Positions 43,080 through 52,719 of a DNA stretch of 64,000 nt are shown here, piece after piece. A model generated the notes under the pieces. That model was not told where the DNA came from and did not search any database. It worked only from the letters and a program-made list of their open reading frames with translations. A program made the translations under genes and the position numbers. The stretch lies in NCBI GenBank assembly GCA_030295235.1, contig AP026128.1:1116001-1180000 (forward strand). The letters are read 5' to 3'. Source of the stretch: Fistulifera solaris. Lineage: Eukaryota; Bacillariophyta; Bacillariophyceae; Naviculales; Stauroneidaceae. How positions within the stretch are numbered: position 1 is the first letter of the stretch; every line of letters starts with the position of its first letter.

Positions 43080-43330
43080 AAATGTTGTTGAGGTGACAAT
43101 CTGCGAAACGAGGACAACATTTTGGTCGATCGTAAAATACGGCAGACAACGATTTGCAAGGCTTTTCGACGTAGAATATCAAGGCGTGTAATGCAAACGC
43201 TGCTAAAGCCTCTTTAATTGCAAAACGACCGATGGAGCTCAACGTATTTTGCTGAGCGAACGAACTGTAGGTAGTCTAGCACTGTCGCTCGAAAGAAAAT
43301 TGATTCATGACTAAGATGCAGTCATGGATA
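43080..43330 (-). repeat. Single inverted copy of the 222-bp satellite
   Basis: Reading the minus strand gives, in order, ATTCTACGTCGAAAAGCCTT, GTTGTCTGCCGTATTTTAC, an AAAATGTTGTCCTCG piece and GACTGCATCTTAGTCATGAA near 43300-43325. These match the unit at 38.5 kb, with moderate divergence. It lies in the 5' region of the GNAT gene. Confidence 0.65.
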
Positions 43331-43383
43331 GATTGATGATACACTTTGGATCATAGTAGAAATCTTTTTCTATTTTAGTCAGA

Positions 43384-43394
43384 CAGAAATTCTG
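43384..43394. repeat. Lone CAGAAATTCTG dyad
   Basis: A single isolated core of the palindrome family, 197 nt upstream of the GNAT start. It may be a remnant or a founder copy. Confidence 0.4.
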
Positions 43395-43591
43395 AGCCAT
43401 TCCGAAATAAGACAATGGCGCAATGGCTATTACTGGTACGGTAGCCTTCGAATCGCATTCTGCTCATACCAGGTAGACTACCAGGAAGAACGAATGCACA
43501 AACGCAGTCGCACCCGGTTTACTTTTACATTTGGACACAACGCTGTCAGAGATCAGAGAGGTTAGAGCGAAGCTTCGCATCGAATGTTTCC

Positions 43592-44671
43592 ATGGAAGAG
43601 GAGCACAAGTACGAAATTGAGGGAACGTCCTACACTATTCGCGGACTCAAACACAGCGAATTAAAGGCGTGGGCCGACTTTTGTGCCTCGGTTTTCGCTT
43701 ACAAAAGGAACCCACCACCAAGTTCGTATTTCTTGCGGCACTTCCTTGCGGATCCAGATCGTCAAAGCTCCTCCTGGATCCGAGTAGCTTTGTTAGGTGG
43801 CAAACAGATTGTTGCTTCATGCCGAGTATTTTTCCGACGGGTTTCTGCCGTTAATACTGTATTGACAGGAGCAGGAATCGGTGAAGTATGCACAGATATC
43901 GCTCACCGAAGGCGAGGACTTTCGACGCAGCTTCTTCAGGATGCCTTTTCCATCATGGAACGTGATTCCATCTCCTTTGATTTCTCTTTCTTGCACGCCT
44001 CGGCGACCTTTTTCAACGTTTATCGGAGTGCGGGATATACTGTAAATGCAAAGTCTCGTTGGTACACGCCTCTTGTCGACAGTAACATTCTGACTGCACA
44101 GGCAACCCAGACTGCGCATTGCTTCTCCATTCGAATGGCTCAATTTCCACATGATGCGGACCAGCTTATGTACATACACCGAGTATACTCGGAGCAAAGA
44201 GTAAGAGGGACTATCGTTCGATCTCGCGACTACTGGGTCGATTATGTATCTGGAGAGTTGAAGGGGAGTCTTTATCTTTTATGCGACAAACAACGCGAAG
44301 AAGACAAAATTATTGGGTGGTTATCGTTACGCCGACGAGACGACGATGGTGCTATAACAAAATTGCAACTAAAAGAGTTTGGCTGTGCAGATCCGATAAA
44401 GAACTGCTATTCGGTTCTTGTTCAGTTAGTACGTTACGCAGTTGTCGAATTGTCTAAGGAAGCGGAAATAACATCTCAGTTTCGGCTTCAGTTGCCGAAA
44501 TTGGTTTGTGAAGACGCTAAACAGAGTTGCATAGGCGAATCATTCCTGTCAGACATTCGCGAAGAAGACGATCATGGATGGATGTATAAGCCGTTAGCGA
44601 ACCCTGACCTTGTTGACCAAGTTGTTGATCCAGACAGCCATCATCTCATTTGGCCAACCGATTCATTCTAA
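43592..44671 (+). CDS. GNAT-family N-acetyltransferase (Eis-like)
   Basis: A 359-residue unbroken frame from the ATG at 43592. The N-terminal acetyltransferase domain shows SWIRVALLGGKQIVASCRVF (strands 2-3) and GAGIGEVCTDIAHRRRGLST. The latter is the acetyl-CoA pyrophosphate loop, with Arg-Arg-Gly-Leu in place of the usual RxxGxG/A. FSFLHASATFFNVYRSAGYT completes the fold. A second, weaker GNAT-like half follows (WLSLRRRDDDGAITKLQLKE), as in Eis/acetyltransf_9 proteins. The substrate is unknown. Its TAA overlaps the stop of the convergent kinase gene (44668-44671), so the 3' UTRs must overlap. Confidence 0.8.
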   Translation: MEEEHKYEIEGTSYTIRGLKHSELKAWADFCASVFAYKRNPPPSSYFLRHFLADPDRQSSSWIRVALLGGKQIVASCRVFFRRVSAVNTVLTGAGIGEVCTDIAHRRRGLSTQLLQDAFSIMERDSISFDFSFLHASATFFNVYRSAGYTVNAKSRWYTPLVDSNILTAQATQTAHCFSIRMAQFPHDADQLMYIHRVYSEQRVRGTIVRSRDYWVDYVSGELKGSLYLLCDKQREEDKIIGWLSLRRRDDDGAITKLQLKEFGCADPIKNCYSVLVQLVRYAVVELSKEAEITSQFRLQLPKLVCEDAKQSCIGESFLSDIREEDDHGWMYKPLANPDLVDQVVDPDSHHLIWPTDSF

Positions 44672-46006
44672 AAAGCTTTCGTGGCTGAGGTTTCGTACGA
44701 CCCAAGTTCCGCTTGAACTCGGTCCCTCACCATGTCGAAGAAGCGATGCTGCATTGCTTGCTGCGCAGTCCATCTTTCCTCGTGATCGTACACAAGAAGG
44801 TGATCGAGAAGATCCAAGGCATCTTCCGAAGGTACGCTGGGTGACACTGGCCTGTTTCCTTTCTTATGCGGAACAGCTGCATGTAGTTCTTGCCAGTAAT
44901 CAGACCAACGGACTCGCTGTGGTCGGTTAGATAGAGTAGGATTTGATTCGGGAGTGTATCTGGTTTCTAGTTCACGTCGTAGGTTCTCCGTTACTTCGAT
45001 ATTGTATTTGTTCACGTGAGGCCCACATGTCTTCAATTCCCAAAACGGCAATAATTTTGTGGAGTTGCTCCACATTATCACGACCACGAAAGAAGGGCTC
45101 GCGATGAAACAGTAAGCCAGCAAGTATGCAACCAACACCCCACAAGTCTATAGCGTAATCATAGTAGCTGTTTCCTAGCAACAATTCAGGAGCCTTGTAG
45201 TGCCGACTTGCGACTCTCACATTGTAAGGAATGGACGGATGATAAAAATCCGCCAAACCAAGATCAATTAGTGTCAGAGGCGAGCGGTGCATCCCATCCT
45301 CTCCCCGGCGGTTGACCAATACGTTTCGTGGTTTGACGTCGCGATGCATTATACCCGATGCATGAAGACCGTCTAATGCGGCCAGTAAATGGTATAAGTA
45401 ATATCGGATTTCGTAGTCCGTCAAAAAGGAATGGGCTTGCGGGGATGCTGAACCGAGATTGTTATCTGCTGAATGACAGAACCATTGCGATTGGGGACCC
45501 GCGTGCTCCATAATTAGAGCTGGCATGCGAGGAAGATCTGTAGAATGCTCTCGATACTTTTCAAAATACTGGGGTGAAATCACGACGGCAATAAGACGGA
45601 CAATGTTGGGCACTTGCGCGGCACGCTCCAGAACCAAGATTTCGCGGCGAATTTTGCGTTCGGCGACAGGTTTCAAGCATTTCACTACCACCAAAGTCCT
45701 TGGATCCACAAACGAGGGAGGTTTATTTGCTGTGATCTTTTTCTCTAAATTGACATCGACAGCTTCGAACACATCAGAGAACTTCCCTGTCCCCAGCCGA
45801 CGCGTCAATGCAAAATCGTCGACAGAACGGACGAGAACAGTTTGCGAAGGGAATTGGTTATTCTCGTAATCATAGTAAGACTGAGGCTTTTGGGAGCAAC
45901 CAAGCGGATATGCTTTCTCTCCTTTGGTATATCGGAATAGAAGAGTACAAAATGCGTGGACGATCAGAAAACGCCGCATGGACGTTGTCGAGGAAATGCG
46001 ATGCAT
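44668..46006 (-). CDS. CK2-alpha-like Ser/Thr kinase with signal peptide
   Basis: The ATG at 46006 gives a leader (MRRFLIVHAFCTLLFRY) followed by the kinase. The glycine loop is RRLGTGKFSDVFEA, the ATP lysine is in LVVVKCLKP, the catalytic loop is GIMHRDVKPRNVLVN, and the metal motif is LIDLGLADFYHP (DLG, where CK2 has DWG). NVRVASRHYKAPELLLG and REPFFRGRDNVEQLHKI are strongly CK2-like. A one-base insertion near 45018 must be removed to join GIEDMWA to HVNKYNIEVTENLRREL. The C-lobe ends with ALDLLDHLLVYDHEERW. The length is about 430 residues. CK2 is normally nuclear and cytosolic; a cleavable leader would put this copy in the secretory path or plastid. It converges on the GNAT gene with overlapping stop codons. 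Confidence 0.85.
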
Positions 46007-46164
46007 TGCACTCCAGTTCGCCGTAATGAATGTGGCCGTCGTTGTACCAGTTCCCAATCAGTCATTAGCTCCATATCATTTTAAAACAGCTATTTACTCA
46101 TTGAAATGCAGCTCAAACAAAATATAGCAGCATTTATCATTAACAGTTACAAGTATTACGGAGT

Positions 46165-46206
46165 ATGTTTTAATCGCAAAAAAAAAAAAAAAATGTTTTA
46201 ATCGCA
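46165..46206. repeat. Poly(A) of about 16 flanked by a 14-bp direct repeat
   Basis: ATGTTTTAATCGCA occurs at 46165-46178 and again at 46193-46206, with only an A run between. This is the footprint expected of a target-site duplication around a bare poly(A) insert, although a slippage or assembly origin is possible. Confidence 0.55.
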
Positions 46207-46245
46207 TCATCATACACGTCTTTCGTTCAACTTTTCTGGATGAAG

Positions 46246-46325
46246 TGATGACGTCACAAACGAGGTTCATGATTACAGTGAAGTCGTGGTAAACCAACAA
46301 TTTAGGTCTATAGTGATATATTGAA
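46246..46325 (-). repeat. Partial inverted copy of the 222-bp satellite core, with TGACGTCA
   Basis: On the minus strand, CACTATAGACCTAAATTGTTGG and then GTTTACCACGACTTCACTGTA match the ACTATAGACC...GTGTTGGTTTACG...CGACTGCATTTCAGT core of the satellite. A perfect TGACGTCA lies at its end (46249-46256). Confidence 0.6.
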
Positions 46326-46479
46326 GAAAGTCTCGCGTCGCATAACTGCTTCCACGAGCGGCGCGTGGCGGATCGTGATGATCGTGTTCTTTGATGATGA
46401 AGAACAGTGGATGCCATTCTCGCATTCGCAACTTCGCAGCTCGCAAACAGCCCAATAGCTTCCACAAAGATACCATGAT

Positions 46480-46779
46480 CCTCTCACAAACCTTGGAACC
46501 GTCCAAAGTGCTTACAGATCACGAAAAAGATGAGCAGAAGCACCGATGATTCATTTCAAGCTTCAGATGCGAAGCTGCACGATTATCATGAGTGCGGCTA
46601 CGATGCTATGGACTGGGAATCCCTTTGCTTCTGTTTGTTCTTGGATTGCCGGAAAGCTCGATAAGCGTCGCATCGAAAACCATGTAAAGTCATGCACAAA
46701 TATTCCTGTGCTGATATCCATACTGCAATTGAATCATTGCTCCGATTGGTCCTTCTTTGACTCGACGAAGACCAAATGA
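46480..46779 (+). CDS. Possible small gene or gene fragment
   Basis: Three short frames overlap here. MILSQTLEPSKVLTDHEKDEQK begins near 46474. SRSTDDSFQASDAKLHDYHE-CGYDAMDWESLCF begins at about 46533. A third frame ends at 46779 (RIENHVKSCTNIPVLISILQ). They might be one protein of about 95 residues with two indels, rich in Cys/His/Asp, or a decayed gene. There is no family match, so coding status is doubtful. Confidence 0.25.
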
Positions 46780-47398
46780 CAATCTATCAAAGGACGGCCG
46801 AACTCTATAGGCCTCGATTATGTGAAAATAATTTACTTTCGTATGCTGTGTTTATCTTAGTGATCTTTTCAGAAGATTTAGCTAGGGCCATAGCTTGAGC
46901 CGGTAGTGTATGGGGGTCGTTGTGCTATCGCGGCGTTTTTTTACGGCGCAAGGCGTGCAAGTCATGAGAACTAGGAAATGCAACATAGTTTTAGTCGAGC
47001 ATGAAAGGAGACGGCGCCTTCACACATTACATGTGAAATTTCACATGTGTTCAAATGGAAATGTTTCGAAAAGATCTCATTCATTATTTTTTCATACGGA
47101 GTAGCTAGTATGATTACCGATAAGACAGTTAAACCTATGACGTTTGTAAAGATACTCGTTGGGGAAAATCTGAGTGTCCGAGTATGTCTGATGTTGTACT
47201 TTGGGCACCTACCAGTTCTCACTAATTCGGACTCAGTGACATTCGGCGCTGAACATTGGCGACTTTTTACTCCAAAACCCCGATTAGAAGAAGACAATGC
47301 AACAAAGAGCAATGCAAGCCATCGCCCATTATTTCACAACACTCGCTCAGCTTCTGCAAATTTCTTGCTTCTTGCTTTGACTCCCTTTGTAACAAAAA
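46780..47398. other. Intergenic region upstream of paralogue copy B
   Basis: No supported gene was found. It contains a palindromic TACATGTGAAATTTCACATGT at about 47028-47048 (perfect ACATGTGAAATTTCACATGT dyad) and a TACGGAGTA at 47095-47103. Confidence 0.5.
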
Positions 47399-47820
47399 TG
47401 GCAACAACTGCGGTTGAATACGGTCAGGACGTCTCCGAGACCAATTACTATGAACAAGAGATGCAATACGAAGACATGGGATACAATGATGACGTAAACT
47501 ACAGCTATGACGATCAACAAATGTATGATTATGGAAATAATCAAGATGACATGTATGGATACGATAGCCAGGACTACGGCTATGGGGATCAGTCGGATCC
47601 ACCGAACAGCAGCGAGCCGGTTGATATGGGCTACGAGGAAGATTGCTCTCCGCCCCCTGAATCTGAGAAACCCGAACCGAAGGCTCGTCGACCTCGACGT
47701 CGTTGCTCTGTGACAAAGTATTCCTTGGAGGAAAGTGCTCAATCCGGTTCCCCAGAAGCGGAGATGGTGAAGAACCTCCATGCTGCCGAAATGTTGCAAA
47801 AGTTCCGACAAGGACTTTAA
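47399..47820 (+). CDS. Tyr/Asp/Gly-rich protein with RRCSVTKYSL domain, copy B
   Basis: The ATG at 47399 (MATTAVEYGQDVSETNYYEQ) opens a 140-residue frame. The N-terminus is again Y/D/G/Q-rich (YNDDVNYSYDDQQMYDYGN, YGYDSQDYGYGDQ). It is followed by DMGYEED, a Pro/Glu linker, RRPRRRCSVTKYSLEES and the helix EAEMVKNLHAAEMLQKFRQG. It stops right after the helix and lacks the 40-residue Ser/Arg tail of copy A at 42 kb. The shared core is about 35 residues long and nearly identical, which marks the likely functional module. It is in inverted orientation to copy A, with the GNAT and kinase genes between them. Confidence 0.8.
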
Positions 47821-48178
47821 CAAGCTTCTCGTCAGCTTCTTCATAGCTTCGCTCGTCACTTACTTCCAGCATTTGGGAGATCTCTAAAATTCAGTAACAT
47901 AGACCACCTTGTTTTCGAACTATATGATTTGATAACGGAATTTGAGTTGCGAGAACAAAGAGGAGATGACGATGATGAGTTTTTTTTTTGTGTTGCATTA
48001 TTGAACCCTAACTTTAACGGGATACGGTCGTGCATTGCAACGGCAAAAGATCACAACGGTCGCAAAAGAAAATTGCACGCGCACCATGGCAGCTCGTCCG
48101 CTGCACCGCCTCTCGAATAACAGTCCTCGTCAAGTCAGTTACAAGTGTAGTAAAAGGCCATTTTTGTTTCGCATTATC

Positions 48179-49378
48179 ATGATATCACTTTCCTTGTATT
48201 TACTGGCGCTTGCTCTCGTATCCTTCGGCTCTCCTGCCCATGCCGCTCTCACTCGAGCCAAACTCGAAGAGCTTCTCTTTGATCTGCGAGAAGAAGATTT
48301 GCGCATTGTTCGATGGGATGCTAGTGAACACACAGCTCAGCGGCAATACGCTGGTGGATGTGATTCTCTTTCCGCTGCTTTAGACGTTATTATTGATAGT
48401 AGCGAGTCTCACAAAATCAAAGCGATCGCCGCTGAATACGCGACTTTCTGTATTACAGATAATCCGAAGCATCGTCAAATCTTTTCGAAAAAAGGTCCTT
48501 CTATTTACAATGCCGTGACGGATCTCATCGCATCCAACAACAGCAAAGCTTCCGCCATGGCCAGTCATTTGGTATATATTGCCAGTTTTGCGAACGCCGA
48601 CAATCATGCGGGGTTTTTCAAAGCCGGTGCGGTGGCGAAGCTCTCTGCCGTCATTCAAGATAGCGTTAAAGAGAAATCAGATATTGTTCCATTTCAGGTC
48701 ATGTGGGCTGCTGCCGCTCTACAAAATCTAGCCGCGAGTTATTGTAACACGGAAAACAACGGAAGGTGCTTTTGGGAGTGGCCCAGGAAAGGTGACCATA
48801 TTGCGTTGAGCAAGGAATCTCTGCCGATGATCTCCAGTGGCGAAGCTGTTCGCAAGGAGATTGTTGAAGACCCACAACTGATTGAAATACTCGTGGAGTA
48901 CGCGTGTGAGGGTCCAGTGCAAGGCGAGATGAGCGACCAAAACCCATTCCCTGGCGAGAACGCCAAATTAGGCCGCCATGAATTGTCTCACAATATTATC
49001 GCCTGGGCGGCTACCGGTGCACTCAAAAATATTGCTCTCGAGCCATCCTCAAAACGTCGGGTCGAAATTGGCTTGCCATGTTATTGTCGCATGGCTCGTT
49101 CGCCAGACTGGCTGGAAGAAAATAAGGGATCCGGTCTCATGCATCATCTTCGTCGAGACGATCCGTGTTGGTTTTCGGACGAAGATGATTTGAATGGACC
49201 ACTTTGCATGGATCGCGCATTCTTGGATGCCGAGGGATATACTTGTACGGACTACGGCAGCGCCACAAACGAGGAGTGCAAAGCCACGGATGCAGCTGGA
49301 GTTCCAGCCAGTGTGGCGTGCTGCGGATGTCGTGGAGGAGATTGGGAAGACACTGATGACAGCGGCGATGAACTTTAA
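48179..49378 (+). CDS. Secreted ARM-repeat-like protein with Cys-rich C-terminus
   Basis: The ATG at 48179 starts a clear signal peptide (MISLSLYLLALALVSFGSPAHA), so it is preferred over in-frame upstream ATGs. The mature chain has a helical-repeat region with armadillo-like units (HKIKAIAAEYATFCITDNPK, AVAKLSAVIQDSVKEKSDI, QVMWAAAALQNLAASYC). The C-terminus is Cys-rich: CMDRAFLDAEGYTCTDY, then CKATDAAGVPASVACCGCRGG. This DAxGYxCxxY...ACCxCxGG pattern is familiar from many diatom secreted and surface proteins. An acidic end follows. The length is 399 residues. Its TAA (49376-49378) overlaps the stop of the convergent RRM gene. Confidence 0.8.
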   Translation: MISLSLYLLALALVSFGSPAHAALTRAKLEELLFDLREEDLRIVRWDASEHTAQRQYAGGCDSLSAALDVIIDSSESHKIKAIAAEYATFCITDNPKHRQIFSKKGPSIYNAVTDLIASNNSKASAMASHLVYIASFANADNHAGFFKAGAVAKLSAVIQDSVKEKSDIVPFQVMWAAAALQNLAASYCNTENNGRCFWEWPRKGDHIALSKESLPMISSGEAVRKEIVEDPQLIEILVEYACEGPVQGEMSDQNPFPGENAKLGRHELSHNIIAWAATGALKNIALEPSSKRRVEIGLPCYCRMARSPDWLEENKGSGLMHHLRRDDPCWFSDEDDLNGPLCMDRAFLDAEGYTCTDYGSATNEECKATDAAGVPASVACCGCRGGDWEDTDDSGDEL

Positions 49379-50669
49379 ATGGTAGATAGGTACATAAAAA
49401 AGTAGTCAAATAGAGTTAACATGTTTTTATCACAAAGAAGCAAAAATTCATCCAAGTCTTCATCATCATTCGACTCGTTGAACTCAGTCGGGGATTCCTT
49501 AGCCGCTGAAACTGCTGCAGATTTCAGCTGTAAATTAGAATCAACTGATTTAACCTTCTTGTTCGACAACGATGGCTCCACGCTCAACGTCGTTCCACAA
49601 GGTAGCTGAACACCGTTCATCTTCCGTAAAAGAACAGCTGAGACAAACGAAACAACAGAGCAACGCGAAACAGCAACTTCACTACAAATTCCGTTTTTAA
49701 TGGAGTCCGCGCCTTTCCATACCTCATCATGCTACCAAGCATTCACACGTACCTGTCGACAAACCGTGTCCAGGAACTCTTCCGTATTCTGACAGCCTTC
49801 AAATATAATTAAGCCGTCACCTTTCATATTCCCTTGTACTTTGTCACGATACAGATGTATCTTTTCGATAATTCCGTATGATCTGAAAAGATCACGCAAG
49901 ACATTTTCATCAACCGACGACGAGTCGTCTTCAAAACCTGATACATAGACTGCAATCGAGTTTCGAATACCACTTCCTTTTGACATTGCCGATCCACTCG
50001 ATTTTTTCGAAGGCTAGTGCCTATTCCTGCTTGCGTAGCCATGTAATCCTTTCTTTGCTTTTGGGTCTCATATCGCTGCTGTTGACGCTCTTCCATAATC
50101 GCCAGGTATTCTCGATTCCATTCTTCAGCAGCCGAAAGTTCAGCAGCTTGTTGTTGCATTCGTTGTTGTTCCCGTGCTGTAACATATTCGAAATTTTTCT
50201 CAAGGAAGCGTTGTTTGCGTTCTTCTTCTTTCGCCAGACTGATTTGACGAACGGCAGCAAACACAGATGTGCCTGTCGTAGAGCTTTCAGATGGCTCTGA
50301 TAAGAAGTGTTGCTGTTGCTGCTGAAACCGTGATATAATTTTCTGAGCTCTATCACGAGCCGCCTGAATCTTTGTTGCATCATCGACGACAGCCAGCGAT
50401 GGCGGTTCGGTCGTTACGACTGATGTGACTTCCATTTCTTGATGAATTGGTTCGTCATCCTCTTCCACTTTGATAGCTTTGACAAATTGAGGAACAGTAT
50501 CAGCGGATTGTAACTGCTGCTCGTGGTATTCGAGACACTGCTGTAGATAACGCTGTGTCATATCGTCCGCAAACGAAGCTCCTAAGTGAGGAGCTGCTTG
50601 GGGCAAATAGCCGAGTCCTGCCACTTGCGCGTACTCGGTTTCTTCCTTTTCCTCTTTCATCGAGAACAT
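49375..50669 (-). CDS. RRM RNA-binding protein with Gln-rich coiled-coil N-terminus
   Basis: The ATG at 50669 begins MFSMKEEKEETEYAQVAG. The first 220 residues are Glu/Gln-rich and helical (RAQKIISRFQQQQQHFLSE, QQRMQQQAAELSAAEEWNRE). A missing A near 50008 must be restored to join SLRKKSSGSAMSKGSG to an RRM: IAVYVSGFEDDSSSVDENVL (RNP2) and MKGDGLIIFEG (RNP1). A 132-nt intron (49752-49621, GTACGT...AAG) then splits CRQ from MNGVQLPCGTTLSVEPS, the end of the RRM. An acidic Ser-rich tail follows. The RRM is of the TAT-SF1/Cus2-like kind, suggesting a splicing or transcription role, but that is inference. The length is about 388 residues. The stop overlaps that of the ARM-like gene. Confidence 0.8.
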
Positions 50670-51644
50670 CTTAGTCAAATGCTTTTATTCCTTGTTGCAT
50701 AAGCAATGTTTTGGTTTGCATTTTGCGATTGTTTTGAACGGCGGCTCGTTCTCTGCTCATCATTACGTATTATATTACTGTACCTGTTACTGTATTACCC
50801 CGGGGTACTTTGTAGTCGAGAATAAGCCACATGACTGGATCATCCGTGAATCATGAATGAAAGTAGAATGATTTTCTCTGTTTAATTCCACCAACAAGAC
50901 AGGTTTCACACAAAAATAGTCGTCTCTAATACATTCGGTATCAACGCTATCTGCTAGGTATATTATTTCAGTCGCAGCCTTTGACTTTTCACATCATAAA
51001 TCCTCGGATCGCACATTCCTCTATTTTACTGTAGACCACAGTGTAGACGACTTTTTCCTTGACTAGATTTGCAGTCACGAGTCATAAACTATGATACGAG
51101 TGAATAGGAGACAATATTTCCTCATTTACAGTCGTTTACAAGACAAACTTTAGCCAGCACTTATATATAATACAGTTGCCTTTGATTGTCAATAATTATT
51201 GTGAGTTCTACAATGCTCCCTTCTCCCTTCGATTGTTTTCGTCAAATTCCTTTAGATAAAACTTAGTTGCAGTAAGGTTGGTGTTAGTCATGACGTGTTT
51301 CCTCATAACGGTCGTCGGACGTACGGTACCCTTTACCGCTTTACTTGATCGTTTGTCACGTCCTTTCCAATCGAAGCAACATCTCGTTGTTGATGCTGTA
51401 ATCACTGCTCTTGTAGCTTTGCAATCATCAAGGTGTGTGATTAGAATTGTTCTATTCTATATGAATGTTTAATTTATTGCGGTTCGGAGGGACTTGCCGG
51501 AATCCTTTCATAGTGCGTTACGGATTGTCTAATTTTTCCCCTTGACGACCGAGAAACGATTCTGTCACTTTTGCCTTACTTTTTGACTCAGGTTTATTTA
51601 CTAATCTTTTCTTTTCCTACAGCAGAATAAATCAATAATATAAA
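50670..51644. other. Divergent intergenic region between the RRM gene and RPL35
   Basis: No supported gene was found. About 51020-51100 holds a diverged single copy of the satellite core (TTTTACTGTAGACCACAGTG, then GATTTGCAGTCACGAGTCAT). A pyrimidine-rich stretch ending CCTACAG just before the RPL35 ATG could be the acceptor of a 5' UTR intron. Confidence 0.45.
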
Positions 51645-52012
51645 ATGGTCAAAGCACACGAACTTCGCAGTTCCAGCAAGGAGGAACTTCTCAAAACCTT
51701 GACTGACCTCCGAAAGGAACTTTCCGAATTACAGGTCGCCAAAGTAACAGATGGAGCCGCCTCGAAAGTTGCCAAGATTAAGGGAGTACGCAAATCGATT
51801 GCCCGAGTTTTGACTGTTCACAACCAAATGCAAAAGAGGGTCTGCGCAAGGCTGCTGCCGGAGCCAAGTATTTGCCCAAAGATTTGCGTCTCAAGCAAAC
51901 CCGTGCCAAGCGCCGCGCTTTGACCAAGGCACAAAGAGCAAAGAAAACACACAAGCAATGCCGAAAGGCTGCCGCTTTCCCCAAAATCAAATTTGCCATC
52001 AAGGCCGAGTAA
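51645..52012 (+). CDS. RPL35: 60S ribosomal protein L35 (uL29)
   Basis: [20 protein letters not shown] is the family's N-terminus, and [20 protein letters not shown] its central signature. One A is missing in the run near 51838. Repair gives [20 protein letters not shown], then [18 protein letters not shown], ending KFAIKAE at 52012, for a 122-residue product of normal length. The protein sits at the exit of the 60S tunnel. An essential ribosomal protein is very unlikely to be a pseudogene here, so this is the clearest case of a technical frameshift in the window. Confidence 0.95.
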
Positions 52013-52719
52013 ATAAATAAACATTAGGCTCAGGTTTTGCCAGCAAGGGTGCCGAGAAGTTCGACGGATCGTGCGCGTTGTGAATGTCCTTGGAGGTCAT
52101 CGAAAGTCAATGTTTGTCAATCGAAGCGTTTGTGCCGCAGCTTGGAGCTTATTGTAGTTTCTCTCGTTGCTATTAACCTCGGCTCGGTTTTTTGCTCGTT
52201 TAGTAAAGAATAGTTGTTTCGTGAAACCACCACCCTTAGCTAGGAAGGGGTCTTAGAAGAATATAGTTTCAGTTGAAACATAAGTTCAGGATATTGCACG
52301 CGTCTTTCTTGGCTTTTCTTGTCATGGTCCAAAGGATGGAGAGCCGACGCATTTCGACGTTTGACTTTGTGGAAGCCAGCGCCTAATCTTTATGTCTAGC
52401 GAATAGCTGCCCTTTCTTGTACAACAGTGTCGAATCTAAGGTTGCAAGAGGGATCAAAAGGGCAATGGAGATGACACAAATAATCTTTCAAATATTATTA
52501 CCAAGTCAGTTTCTCATGCTTCGGGTTGGGAAGTGACATCCTTACTCCTTAGCTCGTTGCTCGCGAAACGAGTCTGTAACGTCTGTCGTACGACGCGACG
52601 GAAACGCGGCATCATTATTTATTTTCGTTTTGCGCAAATTATTCGACGACAACAAAAACATTTGCTTTATTGCTTTTAGAAACAGTTGTTTTTAAACTAT
52701 ATTCACTACACGTAACAAA
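52013..52719. other. Intergenic region, no gene seen
   Basis: This is 700 bases between RPL35 and the next plus-strand gene. There is no long frame and no recognised repeat. The 3' end is A/T-rich and should hold the promoter of the following gene. Confidence 0.4.

Noticed and set aside
47047-47398. N-terminal extension of paralogue copy B from 47047
   Set aside because: The extension has no similarity to copy A, which starts directly with the Tyr/Asp-rich head as the ATG at 47399 does.
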